This document shows, piece by piece, positions 42,090 to 53,880 of a DNA stretch of 64,000 bases. The first letter of the stretch is position 1; every line of letters begins with the position of its first letter. The stretch lies in the NCBI GenBank assembly GCA_949825065.1, contig OX463859.1, positions 4,998,217 to 5,062,216 of the forward strand, written 5' to 3'. The DNA is from Odontocerum albicorne (lineage: Eukaryota; Arthropoda; Insecta; Trichoptera; Odontoceridae). The position numbers and the translations under genes were made by a program. Under the pieces are notes generated by a model. It was not told the DNA's origin, made no database searches, and saw only the letters and a program-made list of their open reading frames with translations.

Positions 42090-42905
42090 AATCTTATCAT
42101 ATACTCTGTTATCCACATCCAATAAATATTATAAGTAATCATGTAACGTATTCATACCAATGTTAACCATATCATGTACTATGTTATCTACATCCAATAA
42201 ATATTAGTGTTATCACGTATATGTCAAACTTAACTCAATGTGTTATGTTTAAATTGATTATCTTGTTGGAATTATCATGAACTGTTTAATATTCAAATTC
42301 AATAAAGATTTGATATCACTAAATGGAAGTAAACAGCGAACGAGACATTCCAAATAGTTGCCTGATATCGATTTGACCTTACAAAGGGCACCGATAACAT
42401 ACCCGACCAAATTCTTTTATAATTATCTAAGGGTCATGCGTACGTTATCTTCGCTTTAAATAGGACGTCATATCAGAGGCAGCATCATTATTATTAAAGC
42501 CACTACGATGTTAACATCATCGTTATTATTAATTCCACAACACTGTTAATATTATACTTTACTGTAATTCAACGATTATACAAATAAAATTACATAGTTG
42601 AAATTCTAAAAGTGTTTTCGTTGCAAAAGACCATAGCAAACGTTTTTTAGTAGTTCGTCTACCCTTGGTAAGTTTTGGAACGTTTTGTTACTTAAATGTG
42701 TTTTTCTTAACATCTTTATTAAAATAACCAGGTTTGTATTACTATACAGATTTCCCCAAATTCTTTTTATCGTTTTAAAATGTCGTCAGGAATCCAACGT
42801 AAAATCCTTAAGTAGAAGTTTATCGACTCCCCAGCATGGTCACGAACATTGTCGGATTATTTATTTATTAATTCAACAACAGTACAATGTACCTTATAGC
42901 AATAT
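42090..42905. other. No recognised gene
   Basis: A tandem-like pair of about 70 bp (cataccaatgttaa and tacatccaataaatatta) lies at 42075-42210. Remainder unassigned. Confidence 0.5.
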
Positions 42906-42910
42906 GTGCA

Positions 42911-43078
42911 AGTACCCTGCGGTAAGGAATACACATCGGGATTACGAAAGAGACTGTCGCTTTGTAGAGCGCCGTCTCTGTCGCACGGACTGTGAACACA
43001 TCGTGCGACAGAGACGACGCTCTACAAAGTGACAGTCTCTTTCTTAAGCCCGATATGTATTCCTTACCGCCGGGTACT
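42911..43078. mobile_element. Large hairpin (fold-back) element
   Basis: Two 77-bp arms (42911-42987 and 43002-43078) match at 71 of 77 positions around a 14-base loop. Outer ends are AGTACCC and GGGTACT. GC content is higher than the surroundings. No target duplication is obvious. Confidence 0.9.
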
Positions 43079-43139
43079 ATATATACTTATATTTTTAAAA
43101 AGTAGTAAGTGTTTTATTCAATACAAATTCTCATTGTTT

Positions 43140-43530
43140 ATATTTAAGGCATTAACGTTGTGAAGGTTAAAAGACATAGTAATTTTTGTAATTTCACAAA
43201 AAGTGGAATAAACAGTGTTTGATTAAACAAATAACAATGTCTTTAAACCTCCACAATGTTAATGCCTTAACTGCAAATAATACATAGTAATTTGTTTTAT
43301 CAAACACTGTTAATTCCACTTTTTGTAACGGTGTAACCCTACCGGTTTCAAGGCTTTCATCTCATCGTCAAAGGAACACAAACAAGACTCTTGCAGGGAT
43401 CAGACATCAAGGAGCACAAATAAGAAGTATTGTTTGCGCTCCCCTGATTATGAGGTGAAAGCCTTGAAACCGGTAGGGTTATACCGTAACAAAAAGCGGA
43501 ATAAACAGTATTTTATAAAACAAATTACAA
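43140..43530. mobile_element. PLE1 rearranged inverted copies
   Basis: A palindrome of the outer PLE1 sequence (43147-43275) is followed by a minus terminus and a plus terminus. The core in the plus copy reads CTGATTA, which breaks the hammerhead consensus. Confidence 0.75.
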
Positions 43531-44475
43531 ATACTCATTCATTAATAAAACAAATGAAAACCGTTTAAAAAAATAAATATAAAAAACAAACATAAATATG
43601 CAATCACAATGTAACAATTCAAATAACATATAACTATGCAAATAGACACGCAAAATTCGTACAAAATTTCAATAATATATGCATTTATTTATAAAATACA
43701 TGACCGTCTCAAGACAGGCAGCCCGCATTGCTCCACACTGAGCGTCACTCAAGTCATTCGTATGGTAATAAAGGACAGTTGTATAAAATTAAAATAGTCA
43801 TAGTTATAATTATAAAACGTATTTAATATCAAACACATCACTAAATGCTAAAATATAAAAAAGAAAATCAGTCGGAGGAAGAAAATAACAGCAAGGGAGG
43901 CAAAAAATAATTACGAGTATTTGATCTAACAATGCACCCAGCATCAACTTTAACAAGCATATCTGAATTGAGAAACACGCAGTGTATTTTACAGAAACAA
44001 ATCACAATGGACTTAAAATATATAAATCACAAAGACATAATTAAAAAAAAAGTGAAAATTGAAAAATACTCAAATTATTGATAACAAATTTAATAATTCT
44101 GCAATAAGCCTTCTTTTATAACTCGATGTATCATCAATATCAGGAAATTTTATTTGTTTATATTATCGCATTTGATACAGGTTTAACTCGATTATATTAG
44201 ATCAAAATGTATGATAATTTTCTCTTATGAATGTTTCACGTAAAGGACGTCATCCAGTCAGCTGTAGTTATAGAGCTCACTGATCACTGATTAGTGTTTA
44301 GTGATTAGTGATCACAACACCGCCACCATGAGCAAAGAACAAGTATGGCTGTTATTATTGTTAATGTTATAGATCAATGCGTTTCTCGTTGATCAATTGT
44401 CTATGGCGTGAGTAAATGGATCGTAAACATTTATACTTCCTTAGATCTTAACATGGTGTAAGCAACAATAAATAA
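43531..44475. other. No recognised gene
   Basis: AT-rich. An imperfect inverted repeat (tgatcactgattagtg and complement) lies at about 44280-44313. Confidence 0.5.
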
Positions 44476-44477
44476 AT

Positions 44478-44700
44478 AAATAATAGGTTTATTGATAGCA
44501 ACATAGTATGTACAGATTATATTTAAATAACACTTCTAAAACACATAAATTGCAGATAATACATTAAATACAGAAGCTATCAAAAGGTCTGAGCTCATCT
44601 AATAGCATCCCCTCGGCCAAGATACACCCCACCAATATAGGATCCAGCCACGGGCGAACCCAGCCACGGGGACACCAGATGTTTTTCAGCCCACACCCTA
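44478..44700 (-). repeat. T-repeat copy
   Basis: Reverse of 36826-37045, with a small internal duplication of the gccacgggcgaaccca block. Confidence 0.85.
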
Positions 44701-45139
44701 ATGATTACTGGAATATCAACATTTTTTTTTTAAATTTAATCTAGTATCTTCACTCTGTTGCAATTCGTATGGCCACTAAGATCAGTTCGTAGATCACATT
44801 TTGTAGGACTTTGAGGAAAGAAGAATCTCTCAAAATAGGAAAGAACTCCATGCAGCTAAACGTAAAACTACGTGGCTAATCGGACGTTGTGGAGACCAGA
44901 GATATTGTAGTTTTAAAGCTCCAATTATTCGTAAAAAAATGGTGACTCCCTTAGTCTTTAAAAACCTTTTACAGGATACATAAGTGTTTCTTCTTCTTTC
45001 TCATATTTCATTTTACTTTCGATGCGACTACTGTTCTTTTCATTTTCCGATGTGAAACCAGCAGAAGAAGAGAGATTTTTCTTCAAAGTATAACTATATC
45101 AAAATTTCTTACGAGTCTACTATCGCACTCCAATGGAAC
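44701..45139. other. No recognised gene
   Basis: No ORF over 60 codons; no known repeat. Confidence 0.5.
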
Positions 45140-45196
45140 TTAACCACTTGACAGTTTTGCCCGAGTCACGCTCGGGTAAAACTGTCAAATGGTTAA
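45140..45196. mobile_element. 57-bp TTAA-bounded palindrome
   Basis: TTAA at both ends (45140-45143 and 45193-45196). Arms of 26 bp match at 24 positions around a 5-base spacer. It looks like a minimal or solo-end piggyBac-like unit. Confidence 0.7.
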
Positions 45197-45488
45197 TTCG
45201 TTCCTAGAAATAGTGTGAGTGAATAAAAAATAAATTTTAGATCTAGTTTCATCCAAGTGTATGTCGGTAAAGGTGTCCAAAGAGAAGTTAGACCCAACGT
45301 GAATAAAATTTTGTGATAATTCCTTTAAAAAAAAATCTAATGGCTTTTTAAAGAGTTTTTTTTTATGTAACCAAACATAACTGAAATTACGAGTATATTA
45401 TCTATAAAATGGTCAAAACACATTCAAAAATCAATTCGTAGATTTATAGGTTATCACAAGCAGACAAAAGACTATTACTTTATATTTT

Positions 45489-45570
45489 AAATCTGTCAAT
45501 AAAAGTGGGTTCGAATCCGCAGTTAGAGCGTCGTTGAGGAGAGACTGCTATCTATCATAAAGGGCGCTAT
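45489..45570 (+). mobile_element. tRNA-like SINE fragment
   Basis: aataaaagtgggttcgaatc followed by cgcagttagagcgtcgttga. Strong B box; no full cloverleaf. Confidence 0.5.
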
Positions 45571-45884
45571 TTAATTTATTATTGGTGCTTATAGCAATTT
45601 TTTTATCAACCAATCGGGCAAAGAGAGATAGCCGCTTCCACTGCTTTCTCCCAATGCCATGACTTGTGAGTGTGATCGAGACAGCAAGAGACAGGTTTGA
45701 TATAGGCTCGCCTTCTTTCGCGAAGAGACACTGATTTCTAAATTTATCAATGATCTCATGTTTTATAGTTTTTTTGTTATTTTAAGATAAAATTATTTTA
45801 ACTGGTTTAAAAGTATACACTATCGACTACACTGGACTCGGGTGCTTTTATCGCTAACTAATCATGTAACGATATCCGTGTCCT

Positions 45885-46185
45885 AGATACTAAGACGCGA
45901 GTCTTCCAACAGGGGGTTGTGAGTTCGATTGACGATTGAACTAAAAATTTATGTTTTTCGTCTGTCTGGAGTGATGAAGTGTGAGGAGTTTGATTTCACG
46001 TGATGTACACATATGTGTAATTGAGTGTCACTGTTTGTCAGATTGATGAGAATGTGCAACGGGGTTTTGAAGGCAACAAACCCAGATCCATTAAAGTTGT
46101 GTGTCCAAATTAAATTAATTACCTGTTGTTTTTTCACAAATTTTTCACAATATCTTGTCATGTGTAAAATAAAAAAAACGGGTTA
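45885..46185 (+). mobile_element. G-repeat with tRNA-like head
   Basis: tagatactaagacgcgagtc and gtgagttcgattgacg form A- and B-box-like blocks ahead of the G-repeat body (tggagtgatgaagtgtgagg to tcttgtcatgtgtaaaat). This suggests that the G-repeat is a SINE family. Confidence 0.6.
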
Positions 46186-46279
46186 ATGAAGTCGTCTGAT
46201 TACTATACTCGTACGTGCTTTACTTGTGCGTGCGGTAGTATTTCAAACACATGCGATTGCGAACTGTGAGTTACTTGCC

Positions 46280-46690
46280 TATTTCAGTAGTTCTTAACTC
46301 TTACTCTAGGCAACTAGAAACTGCTGAAATGCGCATGCTAAGATGGTCAGCAGGTGTGTCCCTAAAAGACAAAATAAGAAGCTCACGCATTCGTGGAAGC
46401 CTGGGGGTTACAGACATCAACAGCAAGATGGAGGAGAGGCGATTGAGATGGTATGGGCACGTTGGACGCAGAGCACCCGATCATATTGTGAACCAGGCAA
46501 TCTCCATGGATCTTCCTCAAATAACAACCAGAGGAAGACCAAAGAATTCATGGGTGGTGCAAAAAGATAACCTGATGCAGAGGCACGGCCTGGGGGACGT
46601 AGTCCGGGACAGAAGAGCATACAACCTGAGGACGAGGAGAGCTGACCCCAACAGTCTTCGCAGACAATGAGTTTGGATGGAACCAGGGAG
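46280..46690 (+). pseudogene. RTE-C LINE C-terminal fragment, open
   Basis: Open reading to 46670: SYSRQLETAEMRMLRWSAGV, LKDKIRSSRIRGSLGVTDIN, RLRWYGHVGRRAPDHI, RGRPKNSWVVQKDNLMQRHG and RRADPNSLRRQ. This is the RTE-like ORF2 C terminus after the RT domain. 5' truncated; no EN or RT. The T-to-R-W-S-A-G change and open frame show that it is younger than the copy at 17871. Confidence 0.85.
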
Positions 46691-47310
46691 AGAGAGTGTA
46701 GTTCTTAACCCGAGGGCTTTATTACTGGAGCCAAAGGAAATACTGTCTCCTGGCCACGGTATTCAATATTATCAAATTTGGAAGTCCATACCAATTTTTC
46801 TTTCAGACTTAAAGTTTTACACTCTGTTTCAGAATATTTTCTCTTTTGTTCTGTACAGTACAATTTTGCTGGTTAATTAATTACCACGTGAAAATATCTA
46901 CAAACCAACCAAATGTATGTTAAAGACACATTGATTATAAACTAAACGATTTTGAAATAAAAGGGAATTGAACAATCAATCATCGGACGGGTGGACAGAC
47001 GCAACAATGCCACCGTTATTATGAAGTGAAAAATTGTATAATATTCTGGTATGGCTTAGTTATTCGACAAGGTTATTGTAAATTTTCTATGTTCAGATGT
47101 ATTGTAAACATGTACAAAAATAAAACGTGTGTTACGTGCCTACTTCAGAGGTGCAACGGCGTAATTAACACTTGCCACCCTGTGATGGATAGCGAGTGGC
47201 CAAGACTTATATTTTATTTGATTATTTGACGTTTTAATACATAACAAAATTATTTTTATAGCTAATTACAAAAAATAATCTAGCAGATTTTGCATAATTT
47301 TAATTTAAAA
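46691..47310. other. No recognised gene
   Basis: Small ORFs at 46677-46880 and 47026-47229 without recognised motifs. Confidence 0.45.
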
Positions 47311-47387
47311 TATACATTTTTCACTGGACGCTTAGCGTCCAGCACAGTGTCTGGCGGAATTTTTTAGCACAGTAAGGCAAGGGTTAA
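47310..47387 (-). mobile_element. piggyBac-like terminus with palindrome
   Basis: Ends gcaagggTTAA (47384-47387). A perfect 19-bp palindrome CTGGACGCT-T-AGCGTCCAG lies at 47324-47342. Partner end not found. Confidence 0.5.
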
Positions 47388-47414
47388 TGGAACCGTAGAC
47401 AACCACATATTTTC

Positions 47415-47640
47415 TTATACTTATTATGAAGAAATATCCGCATCTTTCCTTACATCATGATAAAATATCCGCAACATTCCTTACATTATTATAAAATATC
47501 CGCATGTTTCTTAATATTATGATAAAATATCCACATATTTTCTTACAATATGACAAAATATCCGCATATTTCCTAACATTATGATAAAATATCTGCATCT
47601 TTCCTTACGTTAGGAAAGTGTGCGGATTTTAAAAAGATGT
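47415..47640. repeat. 31-bp tandem repeat, about 7 copies
   Basis: Unit aaaatatccgcatctttcct plus tacattatgat. The same unit occurs 9 kb away at 56360-56505. Confidence 0.9.
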
Positions 47641-47899
47641 TAGGTTTTGTGGTCAACAACAATTGTTGAGGTTCGACCACGTAAAAAAGTTTGCAAAAAT
47701 AATTTATTTGAGTAGTATAAAAGATACAATAAGAATGCGATTACTTGACGTATCTTCTAATTTTTAATAAGAGAAATACTTGGCACGATCAAATCAAACG
47801 AATTCTGAAAGAATGAAAAACCTTTATAATAGGAGAGTGTGTATTATTACGTGGTTTATGAACGTGGTAGTAGTAAAGTAATTTTTTGTTAAATATTTT

Positions 47900-48100
47900 A
47901 TTATTTATACAATAAATTACTTTGCTAGTCTACCAATTATATTAATCTTTACTACACGCGTTTCTATCTTCTATCCCGAGTCCTTCTTCAGGCGGAATGG
48001 TTCCGGTTCGTTATAAGAACAGTGCTTGTGTATCAGACTAGTGGTCATATTAATTTAATATAGACCACTCACAACAAAAGTGTGTGCGGTAATGTATGAA
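47900..48100 (-). mobile_element. PLE2 terminus
   Basis: In the minus sense: cctgaagaaggactcgggat, agatagaaacgcgtgtagta. The CTGAAGA...GAAACGCGT layout is like terminal repeats of Penelope-like elements. Confidence 0.5.
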
Positions 48101-48204
48101 AAGATTTCAATTTAAATAAATTAAATAAAATTTTTTTTTTACTAATATTTCTAACATTATAAGGAAAAAAATCCAATACTTTATTAAAGTAATTGTCTTC
48201 TTCT

Positions 48205-48612
48205 TCATCATCTTATTTTAGTCCTTTTGGCCTGTTATGGTCCTGCATCATTGTTTGCCTCTTGCGACGTCGACTGCCAGCTGTCTTTCCATCTTTTGGG
48301 AGGTCTTCTCGGAGGTATGCTTGCTTGGGGGATACTGTCTCTGGCCATTCTTACGGCTCTCGGTTCCACCATTCTGGATAAGTGTTCGTTCCAGAACCTT
48401 CTTCTCTGTCATCCCCATATGACAATATTTTCAACTTCGCACGTCCTTCGGATTTCTGTGTTACGTACTCTATCACGAAGGGTTTTGCCAGCGATACTCG
48501 TGAGTACCTTAATTTCGCTGGTTCGAAGGAGATTTTTGGTTCTGACAGTGTCGGCTCAGGACTCTATGCTGTATGTCATTATGGGGCGGACACAGATCCT
48601 GTATATATAATT
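48205..48612 (-). pseudogene. RTE-A LINE C-terminal fragment
   Basis: Reverse complement of the 32425-32826 copy with similar sequence throughout (TCVRPIMTYS-like, then TLRDRVRNTEIRRTCEVE). It carries stops and frameshifts. Plus-strand ORFs here are shadows. Confidence 0.8.
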
Positions 48613-48980
48613 GCATTGTTTTTTATTGTTTAAAGACATTTCCCAAAAGCTAACACCTATATACAAATGTATATCTTACGAACTAATCTAATTTGTATAT
48701 TATAACTATGAACTAACTTCATTTCAAATTCCTACATGTAGTTTTATTTGTAATTATCTTAATATTATTTTTTTTAGAAATTGTTAACACCTACATACTA
48801 ACTTATAACTAGATAACAATTCTCACAACTAATTATTATTGCATTCTTAGAATTAATTGCACAAAATATTTTAAATAATTTATTTAAATTAAAATCGTTC
48901 CGTTAATACACCGCATACGATTTTGTTTTGCACCAGTCTGATATATTATATAATAAAAGTACTACTGCATAACAAACCGA
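48613..48980. other. No recognised gene
   Basis: AT-rich; nothing recognised. Confidence 0.5.
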
Positions 48981-48984
48981 TATT

Positions 48985-49135
48985 ATTCGGCATAAGAAGA
49001 AAGCCCTAGGTAAGGAGGTAGAAACACGTGTAGCTAGGATTAATATAATTAGAGGGATAAGAAAGAAATTAATTATTTAATATAAGAATATGGAGTTTCA
49101 TAAAGTTAAAGCCGAAGCCTTTATTAAATTATATC
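48985..49135 (+). mobile_element. PLE2 terminus
   Basis: aaggaggtagaaacacgtgt, then agctaggattaatataatta and gggataagaaagaaatt, matching the right halves at 39900 and 62930. Confidence 0.5.
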
Positions 49136-49812
49136 GTCTTAGTTCAAGTGGCATAATTTAAGAGCGTTTTTTTTTAGATTTTTTATAAATTTAAATATGA
49201 TTACACTACACCTAAAGCCAAACGTGTTACTAGCACATATCGGCAAAGCTTTTTTGTAGTTTGTCTTCCCTATTTAAGATTTATTCAGTTTTTTTTTATT
49301 AAAATACGAGTATATATCATAGTTGCGGTGAGCTATTTCATCTAACAGTTGCTGCCATTTACTTCTTATACCTCAGTTATATTCTGTTATATTTTTATAA
49401 TTAGTTGAATAAACAGTAATTTATTGTTTTATATTCTAATAAAAGTTCAACAAAGTTAAAATTAAAACAATTATTGTTTATCTTGAATGGCGGCTCTGTA
49501 TATCTTGATTAGATAAGTGTAGACCATCTAAACCTGTTGACGAAGGTATGTTGCCTACACCAAAGAGAAAACTCTTTGACAGTCACATAAAACTACTCGA
49601 CTGCAGGTATTGGTAGCATCCAAGCGTGCACTTCCACTCCTCGCCGAGCTACTTGCCCACTTGACATTATCCAGCGTGACAGCAGACATTTAAACTCTCA
49701 AATATTATCTTAGAGGTTACGATGGGTCCACTTTCTATTGCTTCATAATACATATTTGTTGACATTGGACAGATGGCTGAGTTGAGTTGACAGTGAAATT
49801 TGTGCTGGTCCC
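49136..49812. other. No recognised gene
   Basis: AT-rich to 49500; a GC-richer unassigned block at 49540-49720. Confidence 0.45.
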
Positions 49813-50447
49813 TTAACCCTTCCCTTACGGTGATAAAATTGAAACGCGCGCTCCGGTGTTGGGTACTCAGTACGCGATCAAAAATTTGCGATTTTAAATC
49901 GGAAAAATAAGAACATTCATAGATTATCCCCTTAATTAATTATAATTGAAGTTAAAAATTATAATAATTGAGATTTTTTTGCTGAAAACATTAAAAAACC
50001 ATCTGGCAACGCTCACGGGACGGGCGTAGATCTAGTCTCGTTGCCAGCTCAACAGCTACTGCTGCGCGGCAGGGTTGGTGGCTAACTCGGGCGGGGCTTA
50101 CACTTGCGAGGTTGAGACAATTGAGCTCCTCGCTATTCAGTGACGTATGCAAAAGTGAGATGCGAATATAGTGTCGCGCTTCCCGCATACTCTTCACCTA
50201 TCGTCAAGACCCAAGATCGAGGCAATCACAGCGTTTAAATGCGAATTTGTTTCCGATATTCACGAAATACTTACGATGTAGTCGATAAATTCTGATTATT
50301 ATTAATATTATTTTTTAAATCAATGCGTAAATATATTATGGAGGAATACCTAAAATCTTAACCTTGTATTTATTATATTTATAGAGATATTGATGGTTAT
50401 TAGAAGCAACGTGTAGAAGATACCCAACACAGGGAAGGAAAGGTTAA
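49813..50447 (+). mobile_element. piggyBac-like MITE, family A, complete
   Basis: 635 bp with TTAA at 49813-49816 and 50444-50447. Nearly identical to 30886-31520, with the same internal palindrome (49889-49901). Confidence 0.85.
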
Positions 50448-50539
50448 TGAGTTGTCTCCATTATATTTTTTTAAATTCGTGTTTGCAAGATGTGCCTTCG
50501 GAGAGAAGTGGAACTTTGAGGTCAATATATTGTAGTTTT

Positions 50540-50945
50540 CACCAAATAATTTGATTACTCCGACTCGATTTAATAGGGTGGGGTATACTGATAGGGTTTG
50601 TTTCTTTTTTCGTTGTATAGAGTACAACCTGACGGGTTTATTTCGAATAATAACTGGATTATTCCGAATTGATTCAATGGGATGGGATATAATGACGGGG
50701 CTTTTATTTTGTCGTATAAAGTACAACTTAGCCAGTTTATTTCTAATAATAATAATTTGATTATTCCGAATGGATTCAATAGGGTTGGGTGCAATGACAG
50801 GGTTTATTTATTCCGAATCAATTCAATAGGGTTGGTGTAATGACAGGGATTTTTTTATTTCGAATCCATTCAATAGTGTGGGATGTAATGACAGGGCTTT
50901 TTTATTTGTTGTATACATTACAACCTGGCGGCTTTATTTTCAAGG
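50540..50945. repeat. Irregular tandem array of a gattcaatagggt unit
   Basis: Five or six diverged units, each with tattccgaat, gattcaatagggt, ggatgtaatgacaggg and gtatagagtacaacc-like blocks; unit length varies. Confidence 0.7.
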
Positions 50946-50974
50946 ACAATATTTCCCCGCCAACCGGAAAGATG

Positions 50975-51172
50975 AAAGACGACCTCCGTGGCCTGGTGGT
51001 AAGACGCTTGTCTGCCGATCCGGAGGTTGCGGGTTCGATGCCCGCTGGAAAACATATTTTTTTAAATAGGATTCCAGTCTGGTTAACACTTAGGACCTAT
51101 AAAAAAATCTTTCTGGTTGGTTGGAAGAGATTGCCACATGGCAATAAACTCGCCAGGTTAAAAAAAATAACG
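50975..51172 (+). mobile_element. SINE-1, complete copy
   Basis: gacctccgtggcctggtggt and gggttcgatgcccgctgg, then the standard tail and A run. It lies at the end of the gattcaatagggt array. Confidence 0.9.
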
Positions 51173-51257
51173 TCAAAGAGGCCTTAAGGGAAAACCTGAC
51201 TAGTATCTTTATTCCAGTCTGACTTTCACTTCACATAAAAAAAGGTTTCAATGGGTA

Positions 51258-51320
51258 TAGAACACGCAACCTCCGGATTAGAAAACAAGCGTTTTACCAG
51301 CTAGACCACGGAGGTCAGCT
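51258..51320 (-). mobile_element. SINE-1 head fragment
   Basis: Reverse complement of the tRNA-like head: cgcaacctccggattagaaa, caagcgttttaccagctaga, ccacggaggtc. Confidence 0.7.
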
Positions 51321-51349
51321 TTTACCGACACTGGTCGTGGGGCGTAGGA

Positions 51350-51665
51350 TGGTCTGCTTCTAATTATTAGATATATGTGTGGCGTGTGCAGCTTCAGGAA
51401 GCTCTTAAGTACAACCTTTTTTGGGAGGTCTTATCAAAATTTATGATATTTGAGTAGTACACTCCGCCTTAAGCCTAATGTGTTACTATCACATATCAGA
51501 GGATCTTACAAAGCTTTCCACTTTAACTTTGTGGAACTTCATTTAAGAACATTAAATAATAAATTATTTGTTTCTTCTAATCACAATCCCCGCAACACAT
51601 GTGTCGAAGTCATATTTATTTTCTCAAATATTTCAATTTTAATAAATCAATTTATGAATATTTAG
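51350..51665. other. Decayed dispersed repeat, possibly PLE2-related
   Basis: Blocks tgtgttactatcacatatc and tttgtggaactt recur near 42030, 49220 and 61970. Too eroded to assign. Confidence 0.3.
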
Positions 51666-51859
51666 ACAATAGAAATGAAAGGGGCAAATGCTTAAGAGGT
51701 GTCAAACCTTTTGCATTATTTGATCATTTATAACTTTAGTTTTTTTTTGCTCATGGTTTTGTGTACTTCTAATTTATTTGGGTTTTGTACTAGTTTTAGA
51801 GTCAAGCCTTTTTTAAATGTATTTCTTGTTAGTAGGGAGGGACTGCCGTATGATATATA

Positions 51860-52250
51860 GCAATCATCATCATCATCAGCCCATCTCCATCCAAAGTTGA
51901 ACATAGACCTCCCCTCTCCTTCTCCATTCCTTTCTTTCCTGAGCACATCGTTTCCAGTTCTCCCGGCCACTCTTCTAATGCAGTCTGACCACCGTGTATG
52001 AGGGCGGTCCACACTTGTTCCTCCCTGTCTTGGGCGCCACTCCAGCACTCTCTGGGTCCATCTATCATCTGTGCATCTGGCAATGTGTCCTGCCCAGTTC
52101 CACTTCTGAATGGCGAGTCTTTCGGCGACATCAGCTACTTTGGTCTGCTGCCTTATCCATTCATTGGTTCTCCTATCTCTCAGAGAGATATTTAACATTC
52201 TTCTCTCCATGGCCCTCTGCGTAACCATGAGCTTGTGCATAATCTATTTA
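51860..52250 (-). pseudogene. RTE-E C-terminal region
   Basis: Open frame MVTQRAMERRMLNISLRDRR, NEWIRQQTKVADVAERLAIQ, KWNWAGHIARCTDDRWTQRV, RPHTRWSDCIRRVAGR and SMFNFGWRWADDDDD. This is the usual RTE-like end in which the gat-repeat tail is translated as Asp. The copy is in a different frame from the RT segment at 52377. Confidence 0.85.
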
Positions 52251-52299
52251 TTCAGCACCGATGTTTCCAGCCCATACGTTAGCACAGGAGTCGAATACA

Positions 52300-53880
52300 G
52301 ATTTTTTAAGATGTCTTGCGCATTTTGGAGATTTTAGAATAAAGGACAGCTTTCCAAAGGCAGCCCAGGCTTGGCCTCATCTTCTCTCAATTTCAGCACC
52401 TTGATTCTCCTCACCCAGTTTTGTTGTATGCCCCAGATATACATAAGAAGAAACCTTCTCTATTGTCTTTCCCTTGCCTGTGACAGGTGTTACCTGACCT
52501 GTGTTGTTCACGATCTTTGTTATGCTGTAATTTATTTTCAGACCCACTTGTGATGAAGCCCTACTAATGTCATTGAACATTTCAGCAATGTCATTTTCGT
52601 CGTTAGCAAGAAGTACAATATCATCTGCAAACCGCAAATTACTCAAATACTCCCCATTTATACTATATTAACGCCCCTGTCGGTCCAGCTGAATTTCCTA
52701 AATACATCCTCCAATACTAGAGTGAAAAGTTTTGATGAAATTGTGTCGCCTTGCCTAACACCTCTATGTATTTTGACTTTTTCAGACATTTTTTGAAGCT
52801 ATACGTATAGTGGAAGTAGCATTTCCATAAATGTGTTTAAGAAGCTGCGAGTATCTATAGTCAACTCGACAATTTTCAGGGCCTTCGAATACAGCCCAAT
52901 GTTCTATTGTATCAAACGCTTTTTCGAAATCTATAAATGCGAGTGTTAATGGGATATTGTATTCGCTATGCTTTTGAATAACATTCTTCAGCGTTTGGAG
53001 ATGGTCGTTTGTACCATGTCCTGTTCTAAATCCTCCTTGTTCTCGTGGTTGATATGAATCTAATTTACTAGAGAGTCTATTTGTAAGGATTTTAGTGAAA
53101 AGTTTATAGATTTGTGATAGTAAGCTGATCGGTGATATTCAACGCCTCTTGTGGTCACCTTTTTTATGATAGAGAACAAAGTTGGCATTATTCCAGCTCT
53201 TCGGTATTTTTCCTTCCTCCAGACACTTATTAAAAAAAGACATACAACACGTCTCTGAAAAGGTTCTCCTCCCAGTTTTGTTGCTTCGATGGGTATACCA
53301 TCATTGCCTGGAGCTTTTCTGTTTTTCATTTTATTTAGGGCATGTTGCAACTCTTCTAGTGTGATTTCAGGGACATCTTCTGAGCTCACATTCATAATTC
53401 TGGGACGAAGAGCTGCTTGGCTTTCTCCGGAGATTTGCGAGGAATATAGTCACTGATAAAATAGTTCAGTAGTTTTCAAAACTTCCGCCATGCTGTGTGT
53501 CTCCGAGCCATCTTCTCTATACAGTGCAGTGATTTGCTTCCTTCCTTCACTCAGTCTTGAATGGAGTATTTTTGTCCCTCCGTATTCCTCGATAATATTT
53601 CTTACAAGAAACTCATTGTACCTCGCTATGTCCCGTCTGACGTTCTTTCGGACATTTTGGTTTAAGTGTCTGTACTCCACTGTGTTCCCTCTTCCATTTC
53701 TCCTCATTTCATTTCTTCTGTTCAACATATTTCTAGTATCTGAGCTTATTTTGTCATCTTTTAGCACAGTCGGTGGTTTGATTGCTTGAATTGCATTTTC
53801 GACGACAGTACTTAGATATTTGTTCATTTGATGTATGGTTTCAGAAGTATGAAATCTTGTTTTATAATCTGAGTGTTAAC
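52300..53880 (-). pseudogene. RTE-E reverse transcriptase domain
   Basis: Minus-strand segments: MNKYLSTVVENAIQAIKPPT (53827) upstream linker; EITLEELQHALNKMKNRKAP and GNDGIPIEA (RT block 1); RTGHGTNDHLQTL; AFIDFEKAFDTIEH (motif A, catalytic Asp); HRGVRQGDTISSKLFTLVLE; LRFADDIVLLANDENDIAEM (motif C, catalytic Asp pair); YVYLGHTTKLGEENQGAEIE. All RT landmarks are present and in order. Several frameshifts and a stop (about 52785) separate the open pieces (53827-53450, 53395-53060, 52646-52377). Confidence 0.9.

Noticed and set aside
42685..43032. 115-codon ORF
   Set aside because: Its second half is one arm of the large hairpin and there is no recognisable domain.
48227..48610. 127-codon plus ORF
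   Set aside because: Shadow of the minus-strand RTE-A fragment at 48205-48612.
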